NCBI RefSeq assembly: GCF_008271655.1
Contig: NZ_VKKX01000022.1
Location: 62,001-126,000 of the forward strand
Length of the DNA stretch: 64,000 nt
Source: Gemmobacter caeruleus
GTDB taxonomy: Bacteria > Pseudomonadota > Alphaproteobacteria > Rhodobacterales > Rhodobacteraceae
Direction: 5' to 3'
The position numbers and the translations under genes are program-made. Below are positions 36,617-44,625 of the stretch, one piece after another (within the stretch, counting starts at the first letter, position 1; each line of letters opens with the position of its first letter). The notes under the pieces were generated by a model. It was not told the DNA's origin. It made no database searches and worked only from the letters and a program-made list of their open reading frames with translations.

Positions 36617-38092
36617 TCAGATCACCCCATCCAGTGCGGCCACGGCGATAGAGGCCTGCTCCACATCGTCAAAGGGGAAAATATCGCCCTTGATGACCTG
36701 GCCCGTCTCATGCCCCTTGCCGGCGACCAGCAGCGCGTCGCCCGGTTGCAGGGCATCGACCCCGCGCAGGATCGCCTCGGCGCGGTCGCCCACCTCATGC
36801 GCGTCGGGGCAGGCGGCCAGGATCTCGGCCCGGATCGCCGCCGGTTCCTCGCTGCGGGGGTTGTCGTCGGTGACGAAAACCACATCGGCATGCGCCGCCG
36901 CCGCCGCGCCCATCAGGGGCCGTTTGGTGCGGTCGCGGTCGCCACCGGCGCCAAAGACCACGATCAGCCGCCCCATCACATGCGGGCGCAAGGCCCGCAG
37001 CGCGGTTGCGATCGCATCGGGCGTATGGGCGTAATCGACAAAGACCGAGGCGCCATTGCCGCGCGTCGCCGCGAGCTGCATCCGCCCGCGCACGCCGGAA
37101 AGCTGCGGCAGGGCGTGGAACACATCGCCCGGCGCACTGCCTGCACCGATGGCCAGCCCGGCGGCCAGGGCCACATTCTCGGCCTGGAAACCGCCGATCA
37201 GATTGAGCCGCACCTGATGCGGCTGGCCCTGCCAAAGGTAACGCACATCCTGCCCCGCCGCGTCAAAGCGCTGCCCGGCGATGCACAGATCGCAGCCGGC
37301 ATCATGGCCCACCGTGATCAGCCGCTGACCATGGTCGGCCGCCAGCCGCGCCATATCGGCGCCGCGCGGATCATCCATGTTGATCACCGCCGCCGCGTCG
37401 GGCGGCAGGACACGGGTGAACAGCCCCGCCTTGGCGGCGAAATAGGCGTCAAAGGTGCCGTGATAATCCAGATGATCCTGGGTGAAATTGGTAAATCCCC
37501 CGGCCCTGAGCCGCACCCCATCCAGCCGGTGCTGGTCAAGCCCGTGGCTTGACGCCTCCATCGCGGCATGGGTCACGCCCGCCGCGGCCGCCTCGGCCAA
37601 CATGGCATGCAGGGTGATCGGGTCGGGCGTGGTATGCGACGAGGGCGCGGCCCAGGCGCCTTCAACACCGGTCGTGCCGATATTGATCGCGGCATGGCCA
37701 AGCGCCATCCAGATCTGGCGGGCAAAGGTCGCGACGCTGGTCTTGCCGTTGGTGCCGGTCACCGCGACCATGGTCGCGGGCTGCGCCCCGGCCCAGAGTG
37801 CCGCCGCCATGGCCAGCGCGGCGCGCGGCTCCTCGGCCACCACCAGCGCCACGCCTTCGGGCAGATCGCCCGCCAGCCGCGCGCCTTCGGCATCGGTCAG
37901 GATCGCGACCGCCCCCGCCGCGATCACCTGCGGCACAAAGGTCGCCCCATGCACCCGCACCCCCGGCATGGCGGCAAACAGAAAGCCGGGCCGCACCGCC
38001 CGGCTGTCCACCGCTAGACCGCGAATGCGCGCCTCGCGGCCCGATTTCGCGGTCAGCCCCAATTCGGCCAGCGTCGCCTCGCGTTGCGCCAT
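36617..38092 (-). CDS. murE: UDP-MurNAc-L-Ala-D-Glu--meso-diaminopimelate ligase MurE
   Basis: This 491-aa ligase adds the third residue of the stem peptide. VTGTNGKTSVATFARQIW is the P-loop (about 114), NFTQDHLDYHGTFDAYFAAK a conserved ligase segment, and VTDDNPRSEEP contains the DNPR motif that selects meso-diaminopimelate rather than lysine. This agrees with a Gram-negative envelope. It lies 33 nt after ftsI. Confidence 0.97.
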   Translation of the reverse strand: MAQREATLAELGLTAKSGREARIRGLAVDSRAVRPGFLFAAMPGVRVHGATFVPQVIAAGAVAILTDAEGARLAGDLPEGVALVVAEEPRAALAMAAALWAGAQPATMVAVTGTNGKTSVATFARQIWMALGHAAINIGTTGVEGAWAAPSSHTTPDPITLHAMLAEAAAAGVTHAAMEASSHGLDQHRLDGVRLRAGGFTNFTQDHLDYHGTFDAYFAAKAGLFTRVLPPDAAAVINMDDPRGADMARLAADHGQRLITVGHDAGCDLCIAGQRFDAAGQDVRYLWQGQPHQVRLNLIGGFQAENVALAAGLAIGAGSAPGDVFHALPQLSGVRGRMQLAATRGNGASVFVDYAHTPDAIATALRALRPHVMGRLIVVFGAGGDRDRTKRPLMGAAAAAHADVVFVTDDNPRSEEPAAIRAEILAACPDAHEVGDRAEAILRGVDALQPGDALLVAGKGHETGQVIKGDIFPFDDVEQASIAVAALDGVI

Positions 38093-38125
38093 CCTTGCCC
38101 CTTCCGCCCCGCACGGGGCGGCCCT

Positions 38126-39964
38126 TCAGTTGTTCTGCCGCACGGCTGTTACCGCATCTGCGGCGGGCAGTGCAATCTCGGGGCGCAGGCCCAGCAGCGG
38201 CGCCGCGCGGCGCACCACCTCGGCCGCGACCGGCACGGCGGTGTACCCGGCGGTGCGGCGCGGCTCGGGCCCCGACGTATCGACCGGCTCATCCAGCGTC
38301 ACGATCAGCACATAGCGCGGGTCATCGGCGGGGAACATGCTGGCGAAGGTATTGATCACCTTGTCCTTGTAATAGCCGCCGCTGCGCTTGGGCTTGTCGG
38401 CGGTGCCGGTCTTGCCGGCAATCGCATAGCCCTCGACCTTGGCATAGGACGCGGTGCCGTGATCGACCACACCACGCAGCATCACCACCGCCTCGCGCGC
38501 CGCGCGTTCGGACAGAAGCCGCGTGCCCTCGGGCGGGGAGGCGCGTTTCAGCAGCGTCGGCTGCACGGCGATTCCCCCGTTGGCAATCGTCGCATAGGCC
38601 GCGGCCAGGTGCATCGGGCTCGCGCTCAGACCATGACCGTAAGAGGCGGTGATGGTCACGATATCGGGCCATTTCGCTGGGATCAGCGGCCGCGAGGACC
38701 GCGCCTCGACCATCTCGATCGGGGTCGGCTCGAAAAAGCCCAGCGATTTCAGGAAGGCCTGCTGCCGCAACCCGCCGATCATCAGCGCGATATGCGCCGT
38801 GCCCACGTTCGAGGATTTCGCGATGACATCCGACACCGACAGAAGCGGGCCGTAATTCTTGTTCTGGAATTCCTTGATCCTGTATTTGCCCCAGACCATC
38901 GGCGCATTGGCATCGACCATGCTCTGCGGGTTGACCAGCCCCAGTTCCATCGCCTGTGCGACGGCAAAGATCTTGAAGGTCGAGCCCAGTTCATAGACCC
39001 CCTGCACCGCGCGGTTGAACAGCGGGCTGTCGGCGGGGTCGCCTTTCACCAGCGGGTTGGGCCGGTCATTCGGGTCGAAATCGGGCAGCGATACCAGGCT
39101 GAGGATCTCGCCGGTGCGCACATCCATCAGGACCGCCGCCGCGCCCTTGGCATTCATCATCTTCATGCCGGTATCCAGCACTTCGGTGACGGTGGCCTGA
39201 AGCGTCAGATCGAGCGACAGCGCCAGCGGCTCGGCGCCCTGCGCCGGGTCGCGCAGCCGGGCATCCAAGAATTTCTCCAGCCCCGCCGTGCCGATCACCT
39301 CGGCGCTATGCACGCCCTCGGCCCCGAAGGACGCCCCGCCCAGCACATGCGCGGCCAGCCGGCCATTGGGGTAGAGCCGCATTTCGCGCGGGCCGAACAA
39401 CAGTCCGGGATCGCCGATCTCATGCACCTTCTGCATCTGTTCGGGCGACAGTTTCTTCTTGATCCACAGGAAGCTGCGGCCATCGGTCAGGCGGCGCTTG
39501 AGGTCATCTTCCTTCAGGTCGGGAAAGATCACCGCCAGTTCGCGCGCCACGCGGGCGGGATCGACCATATCCTTGGGCTGTGCATAAAGCGCGTGGGTCA
39601 CCAGATTGGTGGCCAGCACCCGGCCATTGCGGTCGGTGATGTCGGCGCGCTGCGCCAGGATCGCGGCGCCGGGCGCGGCCGAACGCGGCTCCATCGGCTC
39701 GGACGCGGCCAAGAGGCCCATGCGGGCGCCGATCACGGTGAAGGCGGCAAAGAAGGCCAGTCCCAGGAACAACAGCCGCCCCTCGGCCCGGCGGCGGGAT
39801 TTCTCGCGCATCACCTCGTGCCGGGCGCGCAGGTTCTCGCGTTCGATACTGTCGGGGTTCTCGCCCGTCTCGCGCGCCCGCAGAATGCGCGCCAAAGGCC
39901 GCAGCGGGGTGCGCGCGGCCGGTTCCTCGATCAGGTCATCATCCGGGATCAGGTCGGCGGTCAC
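38126..39964 (-). CDS. ftsI: Septal transpeptidase FtsI (penicillin-binding protein 3)
   Basis: This 612-aa class B penicillin-binding protein has one N-terminal membrane helix (about 64-85), a dimerisation domain and a transpeptidase domain. The catalytic motifs are the SxxK serine in ELGSTFKIFAV, the SxN in IAKSSNVGTAH and KTGTADK. It cross-links septal peptidoglycan with FtsW. The start is GTG at 39964, overlapping the ftsL TGA as GTGA. The N-terminal 60 residues are long and charged compared with E. coli. Confidence 0.96.
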   Translation of the reverse strand: MTADLIPDDDLIEEPAARTPLRPLARILRARETGENPDSIERENLRARHEVMREKSRRRAEGRLLFLGLAFFAAFTVIGARMGLLAASEPMEPRSAAPGAAILAQRADITDRNGRVLATNLVTHALYAQPKDMVDPARVARELAVIFPDLKEDDLKRRLTDGRSFLWIKKKLSPEQMQKVHEIGDPGLLFGPREMRLYPNGRLAAHVLGGASFGAEGVHSAEVIGTAGLEKFLDARLRDPAQGAEPLALSLDLTLQATVTEVLDTGMKMMNAKGAAAVLMDVRTGEILSLVSLPDFDPNDRPNPLVKGDPADSPLFNRAVQGVYELGSTFKIFAVAQAMELGLVNPQSMVDANAPMVWGKYRIKEFQNKNYGPLLSVSDVIAKSSNVGTAHIALMIGGLRQQAFLKSLGFFEPTPIEMVEARSSRPLIPAKWPDIVTITASYGHGLSASPMHLAAAYATIANGGIAVQPTLLKRASPPEGTRLLSERAAREAVVMLRGVVDHGTASYAKVEGYAIAGKTGTADKPKRSGGYYKDKVINTFASMFPADDPRYVLIVTLDEPVDTSGPEPRRTAGYTAVPVAAEVVRRAAPLLGLRPEIALPAADAVTAVRQNN

Positions 39965-40314
39965 GGGTTTTGCTCCTCCTGATTGGAGACATCAACCACG
40001 CCGTCGGGCGTGGGCAGGGCGATCTCGGGCACCGGATAGGCGATGAGATTGGTCTGGCCGAACTGCTCCGGCTCCAGCGGCAAGAGGCCCAGCCGGTCGA
40101 AATTGATGGTCGAAAGCTCGCGCAGGCGGTCGGGGCGGTTCAGATAGGCCCATTCCGCCCGCTGGATCGACAGCGCCTCGCGCAGGTCGGCAATATCGCT
40201 GTTCAGCCGCGACACGTCTTTCAGCGCCTGCTGCGTGGCGTAGTTTTCCTTGTAGGCCCAGAAGCCCAGGCCGATCACGGCGGCGAAGGTCAGCAGATAG
40301 ACAAGCGCGCGCAT
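39961..40314 (-). CDS. ftsL: Cell division protein FtsL
   Basis: This 117-aa bitopic protein begins with one membrane helix (VYLLTFAAVIGLGFWAY), then a leucine-rich coiled-coil (about 30-65) and a Pro-rich periplasmic tail. Sequence conservation of FtsL is low, so the call rests on size, topology, the RAEWAYLNRPDRL segment and its place between rsmH and ftsI. Its ATG overlaps the rsmH stop by one base (TGATG). Confidence 0.92.
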   Translation of the reverse strand: MRALVYLLTFAAVIGLGFWAYKENYATQQALKDVSRLNSDIADLREALSIQRAEWAYLNRPDRLRELSTINFDRLGLLPLEPEQFGQTNLIAYPVPEIALPTPDGVVDVSNQEEQNP

Positions 40315-41294
40315 CAGCGGCGTCCTCCCTTGCGGCGGATCATCGGCACGTCAAGCGCCGCGAGATCAAGCGGATGGGCCGGCGCCGCGCTGCGTTGCCC
40401 CACCCGCAGCCGGGCCGACCGCGCGCGCGGGTTTTGCGCCAGTTCCTCGTCATCCGGCCCGACGGCGCGGCGCGTCACCAGCGTGAAGCTGGGCACCGGC
40501 CCGGCGGCCGAGGGCGCATAGCGATTGCCCTGCGATTCCGTGCTGCGGGTCTGGAAAAAGCGTTTGACGATGCGGTCTTCCAGGCTGTGAAAGGTCACGA
40601 CGGCCAGTTTGCCGCCCGGTTTCAACGCGCGTTCCGCCGCTGCCAGCCCCTCGGCCAGCGCGTCGAATTCGGCATTCACCGCGATGCGGATCGCCTGAAA
40701 GCTGCGGGTCGCGGGGTGGCTTTGCCCGGGTTTCGGGCGCGGCAGGCAGCGCGCGACGATCTCGGCCAGACGCAGGGTGGTGGTGATCGGCGCCGCCTTG
40801 CGCGCCTCGACAATGGCGCGGGCGATGCGGCGCGAGGCGCGCTCCTCGCCATAAAGATACAGGATATCGGCCAGTTCGGCCTCGTCCGTCTCGTTCACCA
40901 GATCGGCGGCCGAGGGGCCGGACTGGCTCATCCGCATGTCCAGCGGGCCGTCCTTCTGGAAGGAAAAGCCGCGATCGGCCTGATCGAGCTGCATGGAAGA
41001 CACGCCCAGATCCAGCACGATCCCGTCCAGATCCTGTGCGTAATCATCGAGATGCCGGAAATTGCCGGCCACCAGGCGCAGCCGGTCGCCATGTTCGCCT
41101 GCCCAGCCGGCCGCCATTTCCAGCGCGAGGGGATCCTGATCCACCCCGATCACCAGATCGGCGCCCGCCGCCAGCAGGCCGCGCGCATAGCCCCCTGCCC
41201 CGAAGGTGCCATCGAGCCAGCGGCCCGAGACCGGCGCACAGGCCGCCAGAAGGGGCCGCAAAAGCACCGGGATATGCGGTGCGCGTTCCTCCAC
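40314..41294 (-). CDS. rsmH: 16S rRNA C1402 N4-methyltransferase RsmH
   Basis: This 326-aa SAM-dependent enzyme methylates N4 of C1402 in 16S rRNA. The SAM-binding motif [28 protein letters not shown] and the family-specific KRFFQTRS region are present. It probably starts at GTG 41294 (reading [16 protein letters not shown]), 3 nt after mraZ, so it is co-translated with it. Location as the second dcw gene is standard. Confidence 0.97.
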   Translation of the reverse strand: MEERAPHIPVLLRPLLAACAPVSGRWLDGTFGAGGYARGLLAAGADLVIGVDQDPLALEMAAGWAGEHGDRLRLVAGNFRHLDDYAQDLDGIVLDLGVSSMQLDQADRGFSFQKDGPLDMRMSQSGPSAADLVNETDEAELADILYLYGEERASRRIARAIVEARKAAPITTTLRLAEIVARCLPRPKPGQSHPATRSFQAIRIAVNAEFDALAEGLAAAERALKPGGKLAVVTFHSLEDRIVKRFFQTRSTESQGNRYAPSAAGPVPSFTLVTRRAVGPDDEELAQNPRARSARLRVGQRSAAPAHPLDLAALDVPMIRRKGGRR

Positions 41295-41297
41295 GGC

Positions 41298-41819
41298 TCA
41301 GCCCTCCGGGTCGGTGGGCAGAAGCGACAGCAGGTCGGCGCCATCCTCGAGGAAATCGAAATCCGCGTCGGCCTCGGTGGCCAGCGTCGCCTCATAGGCG
41401 TCGCGGCGCCAGATCTGAAAGGTGTCGAGCGTGCCGGCAAAGGTCGCCTCGGCGCCGTCCTTCAGCGCATCGGCATCCAGCCCCAGCTTTTCGCGCGCCT
41501 TGGGCGGCATCACGATGCGCCCGTCATCATCGACCTCGACAAGCTGCGACAGGGTGATGAAGTTGCGCTCCAGCGCCTTGCGCTGCGGGGTGCCGGGCGG
41601 CATGCGGCGGATCTTCGCCTCCAGCAGCTTCATCTGCGCGATGGTGTAGCATTCGACAAAATCGCTGCCCGGGCGGCCATAGATCAGCACGAATTTCGGG
41701 CGGCTGCCGTCAAAGGCGGGATCGCCGGCTTCCAGGACGCGCCGAAAAGGCGCCGGGATCGAGACCCGCGCCTTCCCGTCAACCTTCTGGTTGAACTCGC
41801 CTCTGAACGCCTCTGACAC
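41298..41819 (-). CDS. mraZ: Transcriptional regulator MraZ
   Basis: This 173-aa DNA-binding protein has two SpoVT/AbrB-like (UPF0040) repeats, with the DxxxR signatures VDGKARVSIPAPFRR at 13-27 and VDDDGRIVMPPKAREKL near 100. MraZ forms rings that bind spaced TGGG repeats at its own promoter and represses the dcw genes in E. coli. The acidic C-terminal extension is longer than in E. coli (152 aa). Translation starts at GTG 41819 with a purine-rich site (CAGGGACAG). Candidate operator repeats lie far upstream at 42287-42477. Confidence 0.95.
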   Translation of the reverse strand: MSEAFRGEFNQKVDGKARVSIPAPFRRVLEAGDPAFDGSRPKFVLIYGRPGSDFVECYTIAQMKLLEAKIRRMPPGTPQRKALERNFITLSQLVEVDDDGRIVMPPKAREKLGLDADALKDGAEATFAGTLDTFQIWRRDAYEATLATEADADFDFLEDGADLLSLLPTDPEG

Positions 41820-41899
41820 GGTCTGTCCCTGATCCCGGTCTAGTGTTGTCGCTTGTCACGGCCCCCGCGCCCTGACACGATTCGTCTTCTGTCCGGCCA

Positions 41900-41943
41900 G
41901 AATGAAAACGGCGGACCGAGCGGCTGCCACTGCTCGATCCGCC
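41900..41943 (-). terminator. Intrinsic terminator inside the mraZ leader
   Basis: On the minus strand GGCGGATCGAGC and GCTCGGTCCGCC form a 12-bp stem (one G-U pair) around a 10-nt loop, followed by GTTTTCATTC. It sits 80 nt before the mraZ start, so it must be read through for dcw expression. Confidence 0.8.
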
Positions 41944-42265
41944 GACTGTCCCATCGCTGGGCCGGCCCGGCTGCGCGTGCCACCTGGGGGAGATGTCTGC
42001 TCGCCCGCGCGCCGGTCTTTCTTGGGATGCTGGAGGGGCCTGTATGAAACCTGCTTTTCGCCTGTGGGGTCTTGCTGCCCCTGTTTTCACTTTCCCGCCG
42101 TCATCCGGTAAGACAGGGATGCCATGGGAAATCATGGGAGGCAACGGTTTTCTTTGGGTCAAACAGGGCAAATCTTGTTCTGGAACCCCCAGCCTTACAG
42201 CATCTGGTGGGCAGGACAGGGCAGAAGTCGCAATTTCTGGCGGAACACGCTTTCGTGAAACACTA
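41900..42265 (-). ncRNA. Long mraZ 5' leader, UpsM-like sRNA candidate
   Basis: From an AT-rich stretch at about 42255-42285 (TGGTAAAATTATC on the minus strand) to a strong terminator at 41900-41943, about 350 nt contain no gene. In Rhodobacter sphaeroides the dcw cluster is preceded by an extended leader whose early termination yields the abundant, stress-processed sRNA UpsM (about 206 nt). The gene order, the orphan terminator 80 nt before mraZ and the leader length here match that arrangement, though the leader would be longer. The 5' end is only estimated; no clear -35 element is visible. Confidence 0.5.
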
Positions 42266-42286
42266 GATATAGATGCGATAATTTTA

Positions 42287-42477
42287 CCACGACGCGGCCC
42301 ATAGTTTCCCAAAGCCGGGGTCAGTCGCGGCCTCGCAAGCCCCTGAACCCATGGCAAAACCCGGAATCGCCCCGATTTCCCACCGGATTCCATGCCAGAT
42401 CACGGCGCGGCGATTCGGCGCGAGGCAGATTTGGGCGCCCGTTCCCATGAGATTCCATGACACCCCGCCTGTCCCAT
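42287..42477 (-). promoter_or_regulatory. 10-bp phased GGG repeats, candidate MraZ operator
   Basis: Reading the minus strand, four clusters of GGG triplets spaced by about 10 bp occur: 42477-42438 (four units starting ATGGGACAGG), 42392-42370 (TGGAATCCGG TGGGAAATCG), 42354-42340 (TGGGTTCAGGGG) and 42311-42287 (TGGGA-N5-TGGGC-N5-CGTGG). MraZ binds direct TGGGN repeats separated by 5 bp, so the last cluster, directly before the AT-rich candidate promoter, is the best match. Confidence 0.55.
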
Positions 42478-42489
42478 GCGATCCCGGCA

Positions 42490-42520
42490 AGACAAAACCC
42501 GGGCGCGACGGCCCGGGTTC
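42490..42520 (-). terminator. Intrinsic terminator after mrp
   Basis: On the minus strand AACCCGGGC and GCCCGGGTT pair over a 6-nt loop and are followed by TTGTC (TTTTGTC including the end of the stem). It lies 31 nt after the mrp stop codon and isolates mrp from the mraZ leader. Confidence 0.85.
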
Positions 42521-42550
42521 TGGGAAAGCGTGGGAAAGCGGGATGCGCGG

Positions 42551-43624
42551 TCAGGCCATGCCGCCCTCGATCAGGCGGCGCGCCAGATGGGCATAGGCCC
42601 CGGCCATCGGCCCCGCGCCCGCCGCAATCGGCGTGCCGGCATCGCCCGCCAGCCGCGTCTCCAGATCCAGGGGCAATTCGCCCAGGAAAGGCACGCCCAG
42701 CTTTGCCGCCTCGGCCGCCACACCACCATGGCCGAACAGATGCGCCTCATGGCCGCAATTGGGGCATATATAAGTAGACATGTTCTCGATCAGGCCCAGC
42801 ACCGGCACCTTCAGCTTGCCGAACATGTCGAGCGCCTTGCGCGCGTCCAGCATGGCCACATCCTGCGGGGTCGAGACCACCACCGCCCCGGTCAGGGCGA
42901 AACGCTGGCTCAGCGTCAGTTGAATATCGCCGGTGCCGGGCGGCAGGTCGATCAGCAGGATGTCCAGATCACCCCATTGCACCTGCTCGATCAGCTGTTG
43001 CAGCGCCCCCATCAGCATCGGGCCGCGCCAGATCACCGCCTCGTCCTCTTTCAGCATGAAGCCGATGGACATGACGGTAACGCCATGCGCCTGAAGCGGG
43101 ATGATCGTCTTGCCGTCGGGGCTGGCGGGGCGCTTGTTCACGCCCATCATGCGCGGCTGGCTGGGGCCGTAGATATCGGCATCCAGCAGGCCGACGCGCC
43201 GCCCCTGCCGCGCCAGCGCCACCGCGAGGTTGGATGACACGGTGGATTTGCCCACGCCCCCCTTGCCCGATCCGATGGCGATGATGCGGTCGATGCCGCT
43301 CACCCGTTTCGGGCCGCCCTGATGGGGCGTTGGATGGCCCCCGACCTTGAGGCTGGGTGCGGGCGCCTTGGCCGCCGGACCATGCGCCGTCATCACCGCC
43401 TGCACGCGGGCGACCCCCGGCAGGGCCCGCAGCGCCGCCTCGATCTGCGGCTGCACCGGCGCCAGGGCGCGCGCCTCGTCGGGGGTTGCCGCCTCGATCA
43501 CGAAGCTGACGGCGCCCGCCTCGATGCGCAGCGCGCGAATCAAGTCGCGGGAAACCGCGGTGCCCCCCCCCGGCAACGGCACGGTGGCGATTGCGTTCAG
43601 AACCTGTTCGCGCGTGATATCCAT
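42551..43624 (-). CDS. mrp: Iron-sulfur cluster carrier ATPase Mrp/ApbC
   Basis: This 357-aa protein has an N-terminal DUF59/MIP18-like domain (about 1-90) and a ParA/MinD-like P-loop ATPase domain with [17 protein letters not shown], the deviant Walker A of the Mrp/NBP35 family. The CPNC motif in [16 protein letters not shown] supplies the cysteines that bridge a [4Fe-4S] cluster between subunits. It assembles and transfers Fe-S clusters. The ATG at 43624 gives the family-like [19 protein letters not shown]. It is transcribed away from the ccaF1-like gene. Confidence 0.95.
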   Translation of the reverse strand: MDITREQVLNAIATVPLPGGGTAVSRDLIRALRIEAGAVSFVIEAATPDEARALAPVQPQIEAALRALPGVARVQAVMTAHGPAAKAPAPSLKVGGHPTPHQGGPKRVSGIDRIIAIGSGKGGVGKSTVSSNLAVALARQGRRVGLLDADIYGPSQPRMMGVNKRPASPDGKTIIPLQAHGVTVMSIGFMLKEDEAVIWRGPMLMGALQQLIEQVQWGDLDILLIDLPPGTGDIQLTLSQRFALTGAVVVSTPQDVAMLDARKALDMFGKLKVPVLGLIENMSTYICPNCGHEAHLFGHGGVAAEAAKLGVPFLGELPLDLETRLAGDAGTPIAAGAGPMAGAYAHLARRLIEGGMA

Positions 43625-43784
43625 GGTCGGCCCCCATTTCCTGCGCGCAGCGTCCTTCAAGGCGCCGGAAAGGGCAAGGGGCGTTGACCAAACGCTCAAA
43701 TTTTCGGCGAAGTGCTTATTGACGCAGGGGAATTTTCGCATCAAGCCATGCAGACCCCGCATAGCTGCATTGCGGCGAAGCCGG

Positions 43785-43814
43785 ATTGTGCAGGTGCAGA
43801 AATTCCCCCATCTT
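43785..43814 (+). promoter_or_regulatory. Candidate RpoH (heat-shock) promoter of ccaF1-sRNA unit
   Basis: TTGTGC (43786-43791), a 14-nt spacer and CCCCATCTT (43806-43814) fit the sigma-32 pattern CTTGAAA-N14-CCCCATnT well in the -10 half and partly in the -35 half. In Rhodobacter the orthologous unit is driven by RpoHI/RpoHII, which makes this placement credible. Transcription would start about 45 nt before the ATG. Confidence 0.55.
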
Positions 43815-43866
43815 CATCCCAACACCGCCGCGGACAGATTGCGGCGCAGACGGAAAGACGACGAAG

Positions 43867-44082
43867 ATGGCCTATGTGAACACGACCCGACTGGCGCAAG
43901 TCGGCCTTGCCGAACGGATCGCCGCAGTGATCGCAGATGTTCGGACGGCGATGGCGCGGCGCGCGATCTACCGCCAGACGGTGCGGGAACTGAAGGCGCT
44001 GAACAATCGGGAACTGGCGGATCTGGGCATCCACCGTTCGATGATCACCCGCATGGCGCTTGAAGCGGCCTACGGGAAATAA
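43867..44082 (+). CDS. ccaF1: DUF1127 small RNA-binding protein, CcaF1-like
   Basis: This 71-aa basic protein has the DUF1127 C-terminal signature (RELKALNNRELADLGIHRSMI) after an N-terminal helix. In Rhodobacter sphaeroides the 71-aa DUF1127 protein CcaF1 is encoded directly upstream of the CcsR small RNAs, is made from the same stress-induced transcript, and binds RNA, affecting sRNA maturation. Length, family and the immediately following CUCCUCC hairpin array all match, so orthology is likely. The start ATG at 43867 has only a weak ribosome site (GACGAAG). Confidence 0.88.
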   Translation: MAYVNTTRLAQVGLAERIAAVIADVRTAMARRAIYRQTVRELKALNNRELADLGIHRSMITRMALEAAYGK

Positions 44083-44089
44083 GTTTCGG

Positions 44090-44549
44090 CCTGGCCCTTC
44101 CTCCCTCCCGGGCCAGGACATGACGGCGATCCCCTCCTCCTCCCTGGGATCGCCGTGAAATCGCGGAAGCCGATGCTTCCCACAGTTTGCCGGGCCCTCT
44201 CCTCCTCCCTGGGCCGGGCATCAGGCGGCGGTCCCCACTCCTCCCCGGGATCGTCGCGACCCTTTCGGGGCGCAAGCCCCAGACGGCATCCTTGGCCCCT
44301 CCTCCTCCCTGGGCCTTGGGTTCCGCGGCGACCCCCTCCTCCTCCCTGGGGTCGCCGCACACCTTTCGGGGCCGGCAAGGCTCCAAACCTATCCTCGGCC
44401 CCTCCTCCTCCCTGGGCCAGGACATCGCGGTTCCCCCTCCTCCTCCCTGGGGCATCCGCAGCAGAGCCGCCCCTCCTCCTCCCTGGGCGGCGCCTGAAAT
44501 GGAACGGCGGCGCCCCTCCTCCTCCCTGGGCGCCGCCGTTTTCATTTTC
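44090..44549 (+). ncRNA. Tandem array of ten CUCCUCC-loop small RNA hairpins (cuckoo/CcsR type)
   Basis: Starting 8 nt after the ccaF1-like stop codon, ten stem-loops carry a pyrimidine loop, usually CTCCTCCTCCCT, between different GC stems: 44090-44117, 44124-44155, 44188-44220, about 44225-44257, about 44290-44320, 44325-44358, about 44394-44421, about 44426-44456, 44466-44491 and 44503-44540. Several stems are perfect (11 bp at 44325, 13 bp at 44503). The loops are complementary in sense to nothing but a Shine-Dalgarno GGAGG, i.e. they are anti-SD loops. Rhodobacter CcsR1-4 RNAs each have two such loops; pairing them here gives about five RNA modules. They are probably cut from the ccaF1 transcript. 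Confidence 0.88.
44503..44549 (+). terminator. Terminator formed by the last array hairpin
   Basis: The tenth CUCCUCC hairpin has a perfect 13-bp stem (AACGGCGGCGCCC / GGGCGCCGCCGTT) followed by TTCATTTTC, so it doubles as intrinsic terminator of the ccaF1-sRNA transcript. Confidence 0.88.
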
Positions 44550-44625
44550 GCCCCTGCTTTCACGCCCTTGCATCCGCCTGCCCGCCCGGCCAAGGTCCGC
44601 CAACCCGTCGCCGCCGGAGTTTGCC

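Noticed and set aside
42001-42304. Short plus-strand open frames in the mraZ leader
   Set aside because: They lack ribosome sites and conserved sequence, and lie antisense to the probable leader RNA and its operator region.
44090-44549. CRISPR-like array interpretation of the repeated CTCCTCC units
   Set aside because: Units lie in loops of non-identical hairpins with irregular spacing and no conserved full repeat or spacers; no cas genes are near.
44155-44625. In-frame 5' extension of the BenE-like gene through the hairpin array
   Set aside because: The frame is open only because of GC bias; it encodes Pro/Ser-rich low-complexity sequence over RNA hairpins, and a proper start with ribosome site exists at 44626.
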